Under the pieces are notes generated by a model, which was not told where the DNA came from, searched no databases, and worked only from the letters and a program-made list of their open reading frames with translations. 53,013 nt of DNA from Prevotellaceae bacterium UBA1726. Its GTDB lineage: Bacteria > Bacteroidota > Bacteroidia > Bacteroidales > Bacteroidaceae. Position 1 is the stretch's first letter. Every line of letters begins with the position of its first letter. The stretch lies in the NCBI GenBank assembly GCA_002316005.1, contig DCIM01000020.1:1-53013 (forward strand), given 5' to 3'. The position numbers and the translations under genes are program-made. Below are positions 1-7,696 of this stretch, piece after piece.

Positions 1-1007
1 TGGTCGCCCCAGTACTGACCCATCTGCTGATAAATCTGCATGAACTGTGGGTCGGCTTTCTTCATTGCTGTCTCACTGGCAGCAAGCGACATTGACGCAC
101 CTCCCTTTGTATTTGGCACAAGGAGTGTCCATGTCTCGTCAATACCATAGCTCCACTGTGTGATATAATCACGATCAAGACCGCTTGATGTCTGGTTGCC
201 GGCATCTTTCTTCACGAGTTCGCTCTTTCCGCGCATACTCTCCTTACCGTATTGCCATGTGTGGTAGAGGTTTGAGAGGTTGAGGCAGATACCAAGTGCC
301 GCACCTGCTGCACAAACGGCTGTCGCCTTGCCAAACTGTGCGAGTGTCTTGTTCTTTATTGCACTTTCAAGATAAGCGAGTACCATAAGTGCAATGATGA
401 ACAGATAGTAATAAGTCATCTGCACATGGTTTGCCTTCACTTCAAAGGCGGCAAATACTGCCGTGAGAATGAATCCGCGCAGATACTTGCCTCTATACGA
501 ATAGACAACACCGGCTATCATTGGTGGCAGATAAGCCAAAGCCATCACTTTCCAGATGTGTCCTGCCGCAATGATGATGAAGAAATAGCTTGAGAATGCC
601 CATATTATCGAACCTAATGCCGCCAGTTCCTTACGGAAATCGAAGGCGCGAAGGAGGATATAGAATCCAAGAAGATAGACAAACACATACCATACATTCT
701 CTGGCAGCCAGAGGTGATAGGCGTTCATCGTTCTTGAGAGCATGTCTGTAGAACTGTAACTTGGGGCTGTCTGATAGGTTGGCATACCGCTGAATGTAGC
801 ATTTGTCCAACGGGTGCGCTCTCCTGTCTGCTCCAGATATTCCTGCTGCTCCTGTCCGGCTCCTCGTCCGGCTGATGAGTCGTGACGATAGAGGATTCGA
901 CCTTCAAGGTCGGCTGGCATGAAGTACGCAAAAGAGATTGCAGCAAACAATACAATCACCGCAATATCAAAGCCGTACTCCTTGAAAAAGTTCTTTATTG
1001 TGTTCAT
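1..1007 (-). CDS. YfhO-like multi-pass membrane protein, C-terminus cut off by the window edge
   Basis: The reading frame opens at an ATG (complement of 1005-1007) and runs without a stop to base 1, so about 335 N-terminal residues are present. It starts MNTIKNFFKEYGFDIAVIVL, with a first membrane segment at about residues 12-28, an extracytoplasmic stretch (GRILYRHDSSAG, then WTNATFSGMPTYQT), and several further hydrophobic segments from about residue 95 on. The last visible residues include QQMGQYWGD. This pattern matches the large YfhO/GtrB-like membrane proteins of Bacteroidota, usually above 800 residues and thought to act in transfer of lipid-linked sugars. The specific substrate cannot be told. 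It diverges from the patatin gene and has its own -7 box. Confidence is high for the gene and moderate for the family. Confidence 0.8.
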   Translation of the reverse strand, partial: MNTIKNFFKEYGFDIAVIVLFAAISFAYFMPADLEGRILYRHDSSAGRGAGQEQQEYLEQTGERTRWTNATFSGMPTYQTAPSYSSTDMLSRTMNAYHLWLPENVWYVFVYLLGFYILLRAFDFRKELAALGSIIWAFSSYFFIIIAAGHIWKVMALAYLPPMIAGVVYSYRGKYLRGFILTAVFAAFEVKANHVQMTYYYLFIIALMVLAYLESAIKNKTLAQFGKATAVCAAGAALGICLNLSNLYHTWQYGKESMRGKSELVKKDAGNQTSSGLDRDYITQWSYGIDETWTLLVPNTKGGASMSLAASETAMKKADPQFMQIYQQMGQYWGD

Positions 1008-1035
1008 ATTTTCGTATTTTCGTTCTTTTATTGTG

Positions 1036-1043
1036 CAAAGGTA
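1036..1043 (-). promoter_or_regulatory. Promoter -7 box for the YfhO-like gene
   Basis: On the minus strand the bases read TACCTTTG, a match to the Bacteroidota -7 consensus TAnnTTTG, 28 bases upstream of the ATG. No clear TTTG -33 box was found at the usual distance, so the call rests on one element. Confidence 0.5.
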
Positions 1044-1064
1044 CAAAAATAATTCCATAAAGGT

Positions 1065-1096
1065 ATTGCTCAAGCCGATAAATTTCATTATCTTTG
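1065..1096 (+). promoter_or_regulatory. Promoter of the patatin-like gene
   Basis: ATTG at 1065-1068 lies 20 bases before TATCTTTG at 1089-1096, close to the consensus TTTG-N19-21-TAnnTTTG. The expected transcription start is about 15 bases before the ATG at 1118. Confidence 0.6.
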
Positions 1097-1117
1097 CATA
1101 AAAGATAATAAAACACT

Positions 1118-1963
1118 ATGCGAAAGGGACTTGTTTTAGAGGGAGGAGGCCTCCGCTCGCTGTTTTCGGAGGGCATTTTCGATGTCTTGCTTGAAAACGG
1201 AGTGGAGTTTGACGGTGCTATTGGCGTATCGGCTGGTGCAAGCATTGGATGCAACTTCAAGACGAAGCAGATAGGCCGTGCTTTGCGCTACAACACAAAC
1301 TTCAGCAACGATTGGCGTTACATCAGTCTTCGCTCGTGGATTCTCACTGGCGACATTGTGGGAAGTGAATATGGCTATCATGTCATTCCTATAAAATACG
1401 ATGTTGTTGACGCTAAAACCTACGACGAGAACCCAATGGAGTTTTATGCCGTGAGTACTGATGTTGACACTGGCGAGTTCTATGCGAAGAAACTCGACAA
1501 AATGAATCACGAGACTCTCGATTGGCTTCGCGCTTCGTCTTCTATGCCTATTGTCTCTCGCCCTGTCAGTATGGAGGGCCGTCGCTTCCTTGATGGTGGA
1601 ATTGCCAATTCCATTCCGCTTGAATATTTCCAGAGTATTGGTTATGACCGCAACCTCGTAATCCTCACACAACCAATGGGTTATCTGAAGAAAAAGACAA
1701 AACTGATGCCTTTGTTTCATCTTTTCTGTCGCAAGATTCCGAAGATTATTGAGGCAATGAGCCGCCGTCACATCATGTATAACAGTCAGTTGGAATATGT
1801 GCAGAAACAGGTGGAATTGGGCAATACCCTTGTGATTTGTCCTGACGAGGCACTTCCAATCGGTCGAATAGAGATGAAACCTGAGAAAATGCGCGTTGTC
1901 TACGAACTTGGTCGTAAGGCAGGCGAGGCAAATCTTGAGCGCATAAAGGAATTTTTCAAATAA
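1118..1963 (+). CDS. Patatin-like phospholipase (YjjU/RssA type)
   Basis: This 281-residue protein has the patatin fold signatures. The glycine-rich oxyanion motif is LEGGGLRSLFSEG at residues 7-19, the nucleophile elbow GVSAG is at 36-40 (Ser38), and the DGG motif with the second catalytic residue is Asp159-Gly-Gly. Such proteins hydrolyse acyl esters of lipids with a Ser-Asp dyad. There is no signal peptide, so a cytoplasmic or membrane-associated enzyme is expected. The C-terminal part (about 200-281) is basic and carries KPEKMRVVYELGRKAGE, a tail often seen in YjjU-like members. It stands alone, divergent from the YfhO-like gene and convergent with the secreted protein at 2363. The substrate is unknown. 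Confidence 0.9.
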   Translation: MRKGLVLEGGGLRSLFSEGIFDVLLENGVEFDGAIGVSAGASIGCNFKTKQIGRALRYNTNFSNDWRYISLRSWILTGDIVGSEYGYHVIPIKYDVVDAKTYDENPMEFYAVSTDVDTGEFYAKKLDKMNHETLDWLRASSSMPIVSRPVSMEGRRFLDGGIANSIPLEYFQSIGYDRNLVILTQPMGYLKKKTKLMPLFHLFCRKIPKIIEAMSRRHIMYNSQLEYVQKQVELGNTLVICPDEALPIGRIEMKPEKMRVVYELGRKAGEANLERIKEFFK

Positions 1964-2068
1964 GTATGCGCAATATTCCCACAATAGAAATATTGTAAAA
2001 TTTTATCGTACTAATTTTTACTCCATTTTTGCCTCAAAACGCCCCGAAAAGGGAATGAGAAAATGATT

Positions 2069-2160
2069 TCATTGGAATGACGATGTCATTTAAGTGAAAT
2101 GAGGCGGTCATTTAACTGAAATGAGGAGTTCATTTAAGTGGAATGACAAGGTCATTTCAG
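2069..2160. repeat. 22-bp near-palindromic tandem array, copy 1
   Basis: Three full 22-bp units start at 2086, 2108 and 2130, preceded by a shortened unit (2069-2085) and followed by a partial one (2152-2160). Each unit has the form TCATTT, five bases, then AAATGA or GAATGA, followed by a variable GAGGCGG-like spacer. Related arrays occur at 12984-13049 and 32867-32963. All three are intergenic. Confidence 0.85.
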
Positions 2161-2271
2161 CCATTTCTCCAAACCGCTAATAATCAACAAGTTACAAAGG
2201 TGAACTTTCATGTTCGCAGAAGATGGTGCTTTGTAACGGGCAATTCATGGGCAAAACTCGATTTGTACGAA

Positions 2272-2299
2272 AAAAGGAATCCTCGAAAGGACTCCTTTT
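2272..2299. terminator. Bidirectional hairpin terminator
   Basis: An 11-bp stem with one mismatch (2272-2282 with 2289-2299) and a six-base loop has A/T runs on its outer sides, so it can end transcripts from both strands. It fits the convergent gene pair at 1118-1963 and 2363-3172. Confidence 0.7.
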
Positions 2300-2362
2300 A
2301 TTGTTTATGCGCTATTTTCGCTATGTATTTTCTTGCCTTATATATATAATAAGGTGTAGGCT

Positions 2363-3172
2363 TTATTGCGAAATCTTCTCTCCAGCAATGATGCGACGAT
2401 AGTTTTTGCTTTCAATCACATTCATGGCGTTTGTAATGGCTTGCTGCACAGGCACATTCAATGCTTTGTAGTAAGTGTCAACAGCCTCTGGGAAAACAGC
2501 CTTTACGAGTTCTGCACGGGCTTTGGCAATAGTAGTGAAACCGCTATAGTAGAAGGCCTCGTCGTTTTGCTTAACACCCTCGCGCTCAGCCACTTCGTTG
2601 AGTAGAAACACCAATTCGCCATTCTCGTTGAAGTTGTCGAGCAACTTCTCTGCAGTTGGATATTTCGCCTTCACATCATTCCTGCGGACATATTCCTGTG
2701 CCGTCTTTTCGCAGATATTGTTAGTGCAGATACTATCATACCAAGCAGTCTTGTACTTATCGTTTGTCACGAGGCGCAAATCAGGCATCAGCCCTCCCTT
2801 GGTGACATCACCCGAGGTTATTGCCTTATGGGCATTATGCATGAACATTGCCACTTGTTCGGCAGCACCTTCTGTGTCTTTTCCAATGAGAAACGCCATT
2901 CGGTAATACAACTGCTGAAGACTGTCAGCAAGAATGACGGCATTCATGCCGTAGTCGCCTTTTGTCTCAAGGAAATCAATGACGAAATTGACCGAATGAT
3001 ACTTCACATGCAATGAGTCGATTGCCCCTTTCACATCATGGAAGGTGTTCTCGCCAATATGCCCCACCTTCAGATAACTACTTATCTGCGACAGGTTATA
3101 TGTGGCGGTCACATCCTGAGCATTCAGCGAAATGCCCATACTCAGAAGAAGCAGAATCAACAGTTTTCGCAT
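2363..3172 (-). CDS. Secreted protein of unknown function, downstream of the TlpA-like lipoprotein
   Basis: The 269-residue protein starts MRKLLILLLLSMGISLNAQD, a clear signal peptide with likely cleavage after NA at about residue 18. A longer in-frame start at 3250 would overlap the upstream thioredoxin gene and hide the signal peptide, so the ATG at 3172 was chosen. It lies 13 bases after the thioredoxin stop and is probably the last gene of the ftsX-to-tlpA run. The mature part is mostly alpha-helical with two or more cysteines (for example CTNNIC), which is notable beside a thiol-disulfide oxidoreductase, but a client relationship is only inference. I do not recognise the family. Confidence 0.8.
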   Translation of the reverse strand: MRKLLILLLLSMGISLNAQDVTATYNLSQISSYLKVGHIGENTFHDVKGAIDSLHVKYHSVNFVIDFLETKGDYGMNAVILADSLQQLYYRMAFLIGKDTEGAAEQVAMFMHNAHKAITSGDVTKGGLMPDLRLVTNDKYKTAWYDSICTNNICEKTAQEYVRRNDVKAKYPTAEKLLDNFNENGELVFLLNEVAEREGVKQNDEAFYYSGFTTIAKARAELVKAVFPEAVDTYYKALNVPVQQAITNAMNVIESKNYRRIIAGEKISQ

Positions 3173-3185
3173 ATAGTCAAGCGAA

Positions 3186-4067
3186 TTATTCTCCGTAGAT
3201 TTCAGCAAGTTTCTTACCAAGGGCTTCACCACGAAGTCCTTCTGCCACAATCACGCCATTAGGATCAACAAGAATGCTTGCTGGAATTGACATTACGCCA
3301 TATGTAGAACCGGCTACTGTCTGCCAGCCCTTGAGGTCAGAAAGGTGAATCCAGTTGAGGTTCATGTCCTTTACAGCCTTCTCCCAAGCTTCCTGCTTCT
3401 GGTCGAACGAAAGACCAACAATCTCGAATCCCTTTGCATGATATTTCTCGTAAGCAGCCTTCACATTTGGCATTTCTGCACGACAAGGACCACACCAAGA
3501 AGCCCAGAAGTCAATAAGCACATAGTTGCCTTTGCCTACATACTCTGAGAGCTTGTGAGGCTTGCCCTGAAGGTCGTTTTCCTCAATGTCAACGAACTTG
3601 TTTCCTGGGGCGCGTTTCTTCATTCCTGCAAGAAGTTGCTTTGCAGGTGCCATTGCAGGATGGTCGTAATAACCAGTACCCTCGGCACAGAATTCCTGTA
3701 GTTCGTCGAATTCGAGTTCATACATTATCTGACGAGCGAAGAATGCAGGAATGGTATTGTCGCGATTCTCCTTGACAGTCTTCATCACCAACTCTGAGAG
3801 TTTGCCGGAAACAGCATCATACTCAGCAATAATTGCCTCACGACGAGCCTCATCGTCTGTTGTCTTGTATTCCTTGCCGAGTGCCTCGAGTGGAGCTGCC
3901 ATCTCGTCAATCTTATTGCAGACATCATAGAACTTTGCCTTTACATCCTCCGACATCTTTGCCTCTGTAGCAAACTTCTCTGCCTCTGGATTAGCGGTTT
4001 TCTGCTCTTGAGCGTGGCACGACAACATAAGCATTGCTGTCATCACCAAAGTGAAAATCTTATTCAT
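3186..4067 (-). CDS. TlpA-family thiol:disulfide oxidoreductase lipoprotein
   Basis: The 293-residue protein starts with a lipoprotein signal (LMLSC, Cys17 as lipidation site). Residues 30-150 form a helical region like the N-terminal DUF4369-type domains of this family. Residues 155-293 form a thioredoxin fold with the active site WCGPC at 191-195 (FWASWCGPCRAEMP) and the cis-proline Pro262 in SIPAS. Such proteins reduce or isomerise disulfides in the periplasm or on the outer membrane. The gene begins 18 bases after folK and is followed by a secreted unknown protein. The lipid anchor and the active site make the assignment firm; the substrate is unknown. Confidence 0.92.
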   Translation of the reverse strand: MNKIFTLVMTAMLMLSCHAQEQKTANPEAEKFATEAKMSEDVKAKFYDVCNKIDEMAAPLEALGKEYKTTDDEARREAIIAEYDAVSGKLSELVMKTVKENRDNTIPAFFARQIMYELEFDELQEFCAEGTGYYDHPAMAPAKQLLAGMKKRAPGNKFVDIEENDLQGKPHKLSEYVGKGNYVLIDFWASWCGPCRAEMPNVKAAYEKYHAKGFEIVGLSFDQKQEAWEKAVKDMNLNWIHLSDLKGWQTVAGSTYGVMSIPASILVDPNGVIVAEGLRGEALGKKLAEIYGE

Positions 4068-4085
4068 ATCAGTTATTGTTTTGTT

Positions 4086-4526
4086 CTACCTTATTTCATT
4101 TAACGGAATCATCACAAAGTCGCGTTTCTCCATCAGCGGATGAGGGATCTGCAGATCTGGTTCATCAATCGTCAGTTCTCCATAGAGGAGTATATCAATA
4201 TCAATGAGGCGGTCGTGATAAACCCCATTTCTGCTCTTTCTCGTTCTGCCCAATTCGCGCTCAATGCCTTGTGTTGCCACAAGTACTTCGCGAGGCGAAA
4301 GACTTGTCTCCACCTTCAGGCAGGCGTTGAGGAAAGTGTTTTCTGAGGCAAAGCCCCATGGTTCGGTTTCAAGAAACGACGATACCTTCGTCACCTCTCC
4401 CACCCTCTCAGCGATAAGCCTTATTGCTTCGTTGAGATTATGCTCCTTGTCGCCAAGATTCGTTCCTAACGACAAGTAACAATCTACTCCTCCCCTCGGG
4501 GAGGTTGGGAGGGGGCTATTAGTCAT
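4086..4526 (-). CDS. folK: 6-hydroxymethyl-7,8-dihydropterin pyrophosphokinase (HPPK)
   Basis: The 146-residue protein has the HPPK fold start YLSLGTNLGDKEHNL, the ETEPWGF segment and the signature RLIDIDIL (family pattern R-x2-D-[LIV]-D-[LIVM]2), followed by IPHPLMEKRDFVMIPL. It transfers pyrophosphate from ATP to 6-hydroxymethyl-dihydropterin in folate synthesis. Its ATG lies inside the last codons of queA (4519-4526 overlap), suggesting translational coupling. The first 14 residues (MTNSPLPTSPRGGV) are unlike the family, whose members begin close to YLSLG. They are encoded by a dispersed C-rich repeat at 4487-4520, so the start codon and leader appear to be supplied by the repeat. No other ATG is available before YLSLG. 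Confidence 0.93.
   Translation of the reverse strand: MTNSPLPTSPRGGVDCYLSLGTNLGDKEHNLNEAIRLIAERVGEVTKVSSFLETEPWGFASENTFLNACLKVETSLSPREVLVATQGIERELGRTRKSRNGVYHDRLIDIDILLYGELTIDEPDLQIPHPLMEKRDFVMIPLNEIR
4487..4520 (-). repeat. C-rich palindromic element R1, at the queA stop and inside the folK start
   Basis: On the minus strand it reads AGCCCCCTCCC, then ACCTCCCC and GAGGGGAGGAG, beginning directly after the queA stop codon. It belongs to the family also seen at 7315, 7655, 12013, 13509, 13701, 21441, 43623 and 47830. Confidence 0.8.
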
Positions 4527-5685
4527 TCAGGATAAGCAATGCATCGCCGAAACAGCCAAACTGATAGCCGTTCTTTGCTGCAAGGTTATATGCCTCCATC
4601 ACAATCTCGTAACCTCCAAAGGCACAAGTCTCCATCAGCATTGTTGACTCTGGATGATAGAAGTTCACGAGCATATTGTCAGCAAGGCCGAAATCGTAAG
4701 GAGGGAAGATGAACTTGTTTGTCCATCCGTCATATTCCTTGAGCATTCCGTCAGTTCCAACTGCCGACTCTGTTGCCTTCACAACACTTGCGCCAACAGC
4801 AAGGACACGACGGCCGTTCACCTTTGCTGTGTTCACCTTCTTGCAAGCCTCAGCAGGAATAATCATCTGCTCCGAGTCGAGCTTGTGCTTTGTTAGGTCC
4901 TCTACTTCGATTGGAGCGAAATTGCCAAGACCGCAATGAACTGTAATGTATGCAAGGTCGATGCCCTTGATTTCGAGGCGCTTCATCATCTCGCGACTGA
5001 AATGCATACCTGTGGCAGGGGCAGTAACAGCACCTTCCTTCTTTGCATAAACTGTCTGGAACTCCTCCATATCCTCTTCTGTTGCGTTGTGTACCTCGCG
5101 TGCATCAAGGATATAATGTGGCAGTGGTGCCTCACCAAGTGCATAGAGCTCGCGCTTGAACTCATCGTGAGGGCACTCATAGAGGAAACGGAGCGTACGA
5201 CCACGGGATGTGGTGTTGTCAATGACCTCTGCAACCATTGTACTTGAGTCGTCGAAGAAGAGTTTGTTACCGATACGAATCTTACGAGCTGGCTCTACGA
5301 GCACATCCCAAAGACGCATCTCCTCATTCAACTCACGAAGAAGGAATACCTCAATCTTTGCGTCTGTCTTCTCCTTTGTACCATAAAGGCGTGCTGGGAA
5401 GACACGAGTGTCGTTGAGGATGAACACATCTTCCTCATCGAAATAGTTGATAAGGTCCTTGAAGAGGATGAAATCGCCCTTCGATGGTTTGCCGTTCTCA
5501 TCCTTGTGATACATGTCGATAGTGCCCGACTTCTTGTGAACAACCATCAATCGAGCCTCGTCACGACGAGTGATGCGATACTTCTCAACTGTTCCGTCCT
5601 CATTCTCGAACTCACGCTCAAGGTAGTGAGGATACAATGCTACCTGACTCTTTGGCAGCGCGAATTTAAACTGTGATAATTTCAT
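4519..5685 (-). CDS. queA: tRNA preQ1(34) S-adenosylmethionine ribosyltransferase-isomerase
   Basis: The 388-residue protein matches QueA across its length. It has an N-terminal KLSQFKFALPKSQVALYP, the LNDTRVFPARLYG block, the VEPARKIRIG segment, LPHYI, the TAVYAKKEGAVTAPATGMHFS-type region (here QTVYAKKEGAV and APATGMHF), GLGNFAPI, and the C-terminal NFHLP-like part VNFYHPESTMLMETCAF. It converts preQ1 in tRNA to epoxyqueuosine using S-adenosylmethionine. The protein is longer than the usual 340-350 residues because of insertions near residues 28-75, as is common in Bacteroidota. It sits between truB and folK, both tRNA or cofactor genes, and overlaps folK by 8 bases. Confidence 0.96.
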   Translation of the reverse strand: MKLSQFKFALPKSQVALYPHYLEREFENEDGTVEKYRITRRDEARLMVVHKKSGTIDMYHKDENGKPSKGDFILFKDLINYFDEEDVFILNDTRVFPARLYGTKEKTDAKIEVFLLRELNEEMRLWDVLVEPARKIRIGNKLFFDDSSTMVAEVIDNTTSRGRTLRFLYECPHDEFKRELYALGEAPLPHYILDAREVHNATEEDMEEFQTVYAKKEGAVTAPATGMHFSREMMKRLEIKGIDLAYITVHCGLGNFAPIEVEDLTKHKLDSEQMIIPAEACKKVNTAKVNGRRVLAVGASVVKATESAVGTDGMLKEYDGWTNKFIFPPYDFGLADNMLVNFYHPESTMLMETCAFGGYEIVMEAYNLAAKNGYQFGCFGDALLILND

Positions 5686-5737
5686 CTATTTTCGTTTTAT
5701 TCTATTTTCGTTTGCAAAACAGGGAATGTCGTCTTTT

Positions 5738-6448
5738 CTATTCCCAAGGTGCTATCTCATGACTTTCGAGCCATGGCTCAAAATCATCGTATGTGAGGCA
5801 ATCCTCCAACCTGTACTCGCCCACTCTTGTTCGGCAGAGTGAGGTGAGATAAGCGCCGGAGTTCATTGCCGTTCCTATGTCGCGGGCAAGCGAACGAATA
5901 TATGTTCCTTTGCCACAGACAACACGAATCTGAGCCGACTTCTTCTCGTCGTCGAACGAGAGGAGTTCAATCTCAGCAATATGAACAGGTTTTGCCTTCA
6001 GTTCCACTTCGCGGTCCTTGCGTGCAAGCTGATATGCTCGTTTTCCGTTTACATTGCAAGCGGAGAAAACCGGTGGAACCTGGTCAATCACTCCTACGAA
6101 TTGTTTCAATGCCTCGCGCAAGTCGGCCTCTGTAATGTGGTCTTTCTCAAACCATTCGCTCTCAGGATGTTCCATGTCGAAAGAGGCGGTTGTTGCCCCA
6201 AACTGCAATGTGGCAACATATTCCTTGTCGTGCGACTGGAGTTCCTCAATGCGCTTTGTGGCTTTTCCCGTACAAAGTACGAGTACGCCTGTTGCCAATG
6301 GGTCGAGGGTTCCGGCGTGGCCCATCTTGCAACGCTTTATGCCGAGTGCTCGCGAAATGCGTGTACGGGCAAATGCCAATGCGCCAAACGATGACACCTT
6401 ATATGGTTTGTGTATGCAGATAATCTCGCCTTCTCTGAAATTCAGCAT
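5738..6448 (-). CDS. truB: tRNA pseudouridine(55) synthase
   Basis: Starting at the ATG at 6448, ten bases after the uppP stop, the protein has 236 residues. An upstream in-frame start at 6487 would overlap uppP and adds a sequence foreign to the family. The catalytic motif GHAGTLDPLATG is present with Asp49, and GKATKRIEELQSHDKEY, PPVFSACNVNGKRAYQLAR and GKGTYIRSLARDIG follow in the family order. TruB makes pseudouridine at position 55 in the T-loop of tRNAs. The clustering with queA gives a tRNA-modification pair. Length is slightly short of the 300-residue E. coli enzyme because the C-terminal PUA domain is missing or reduced, which is usual here. Confidence 0.96.
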   Translation of the reverse strand: MLNFREGEIICIHKPYKVSSFGALAFARTRISRALGIKRCKMGHAGTLDPLATGVLVLCTGKATKRIEELQSHDKEYVATLQFGATTASFDMEHPESEWFEKDHITEADLREALKQFVGVIDQVPPVFSACNVNGKRAYQLARKDREVELKAKPVHIAEIELLSFDDEKKSAQIRVVCGKGTYIRSLARDIGTAMNSGAYLTSLCRTRVGEYRLEDCLTYDDFEPWLESHEIAPWE

Positions 6449-6458
6449 ATTCTCGTAT

Positions 6459-7289
6459 TTAAGCGAAACACAATGCAACAACGCCAATGATTGCGCAATA
6501 GATAGCGAAGTAAATCAGTTTGCACTTCTTCACGAGGGCAATCATCCACTTACAAGCCAGACAGCCAGAGATGAATGCCGCAATGAAACCTACTATAAGC
6601 GAGAGGGTTGGAATTGGCACCTCTGCCGCATGGGTTGCGAGATACTCCTGTGATGGGGCAAACATATGCTTGAAGTCGATCAATGCCTCACCAAGAATCG
6701 GTGGGATAACCATCAGGAATGAGAACTGTGCCAGTTTCTGACGGTCGTTGCCGAGGAGGAGACCTGTTGCAATGGTACTGCCCGAGCGACTAAGACCAGG
6801 AAGAACTGCCACGGCCTGTGCGATACCGATGATAAAAGCATGCAGAGGCGATACTTCTTTCTTTGGTTTGTTGGCAAATCCGTTAGGGAAGAAATGTGTC
6901 AGAGCAAGGAGTGTTGCTGTGACCAAAAGGCATATTCCCACAACACGGATTACATTATCGGCATAGAGTGCCTCAATGGAATCCTTGAAGCAAAGACCTA
7001 CGATACCCACAGGAATCATTGAGACAAGGATAGCGAATGTGTATCGTGTCTCATCATTCCATTTGAATTTGAGCAATCCCTTGAGAATCCAACCTATTTC
7101 CTTCCACAGGATAACGAGTGTTGAAAGAACTGTTGCCACATGGACAACAATATCGAAAGTGAGTCCGCCGGCTTCTGCCTCAGGACCGAGGAGAATCTTT
7201 CCGAGTTCCAGATGACCGGAACTTGACACCGGCAGATATTCTGTCAATCCCTGAACAAGTCCAAGGATGAGTGCTTGTAACCAATCCAT
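6459..7289 (-). CDS. uppP: Undecaprenyl-diphosphatase (BacA/UppP)
   Basis: The 276-residue multi-pass membrane protein has both family active-site blocks. The first is QGLTEYLPVSSSGHL (Glu17, Ser22-24, His26) and the second is LPGLSRSGSTIATG (Arg168). It dephosphorylates undecaprenyl diphosphate to recycle the lipid carrier for peptidoglycan and other surface polymers. About eight hydrophobic segments are visible. The gene lies between DUF3098 and truB, a known Bacteroidota order that starts with ftsX. Length is typical of the family. Confidence 0.96.
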   Translation of the reverse strand: MDWLQALILGLVQGLTEYLPVSSSGHLELGKILLGPEAEAGGLTFDIVVHVATVLSTLVILWKEIGWILKGLLKFKWNDETRYTFAILVSMIPVGIVGLCFKDSIEALYADNVIRVVGICLLVTATLLALTHFFPNGFANKPKKEVSPLHAFIIGIAQAVAVLPGLSRSGSTIATGLLLGNDRQKLAQFSFLMVIPPILGEALIDFKHMFAPSQEYLATHAAEVPIPTLSLIVGFIAAFISGCLACKWMIALVKKCKLIYFAIYCAIIGVVALCFA

Positions 7290-7314
7290 ATAATAATTTT
7301 TATCTAACTTTTAT

Positions 7315-7394
7315 CCTCCCCCTCTTGCGTTAGCGGCACTCTCCCTAAAGGGGGCTTTTGACCTGCTATCAAAATGCAGCTGGGGAGAGAGGCT
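7315..7394 (-). repeat. C-rich palindromic element R2, long form
   Basis: The element starts a few bases after the DUF3098 stop. About 68 bases of it recur in the opposite genomic orientation at 12013-12080, sharing GCATTTTGATAGC, GTCAAAAGCCCCCTT and GGGAGAGTGCCGCT blocks. Relative to the gene in front of it the orientation is the same at both sites. Confidence 0.85.
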
Positions 7395-7398
7395 CTTT

Positions 7399-7626
7399 TT
7401 ACTTATCCTTTGGCTTACGGATGATAGCGTAGATGATTGAAACGAATCCTACGAAACAAACTGCTGGTGCAATCTTTGTGTGGAGAGTATCAAAGATTGA
7501 TGGATCGTAAGCCTCCTGAGTTGAGCCACCGCCACTCATAAGCACAAATCCGAGAACGACAATAATCATTCCAACGGCAAGGAGAATGAAGTTCACCTTG
7601 TCAAAAGCAAAATTTTTCTTGTCCAT
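7399..7626 (-). CDS. DUF3098-type small membrane protein
   Basis: The 75-residue protein has two hydrophobic segments (about 12-31 and 52-68) joined by a short loop rich in Gly and Ser. The start MDKKNFAFDKVNFILLAVGM and its placement directly between ftsX and uppP match the DUF3098 family, which is nearly always found at this spot in Bacteroidota. No catalytic residues are visible. An accessory role to FtsX in the membrane is plausible from context only. Confidence 0.88.
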   Translation of the reverse strand: MDKKNFAFDKVNFILLAVGMIIVVLGFVLMSGGGSTQEAYDPSIFDTLHTKIAPAVCFVGFVSIIYAIIRKPKDK

Positions 7627-7654
7627 ATTTTGTTGTTATTTTATTTTCATTTTT

Positions 7655-7696
7655 CCTTCCCCCTCCCTTTTGGGGAGGGATGGGGAGGGGCTGTCC
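7655..7696 (-). repeat. C-rich palindromic element R3
   Basis: Directly after the ftsX stop the minus strand reads AGCCCCTCCCC, then ATCCCTCCCC and AAAAGGGAGGGGG. The inner part can fold as a strong hairpin. The orientation relative to the upstream gene is the same as in the other copies. Confidence 0.85.

Larger units (their letters stand above)
1964..2362. other. Long intergenic stretch between convergent genes
   Basis: These 399 bases hold a near-palindromic 22-bp repeat array (2069-2160) and a hairpin terminator (2272-2299). A 68-codon frame starting at 2143 crosses part of the array and the hairpin and is not supported as a gene. Confidence 0.7.

Noticed and set aside
1136..1984. Open frame of 282 codons on the minus strand opposite the patatin gene
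   Set aside because: It is a shadow of the patatin gene, with no family features, and the patatin motifs on the plus strand are unambiguous.
2069..2160. CRISPR array made of the 22-bp units
   Set aside because: The units are contiguous, short, differ between copies, and no cas genes are present.
2143..2349. Short open frame crossing the repeat array and terminator
   Set aside because: It begins inside a 22-bp repeat array and runs through a terminator hairpin.
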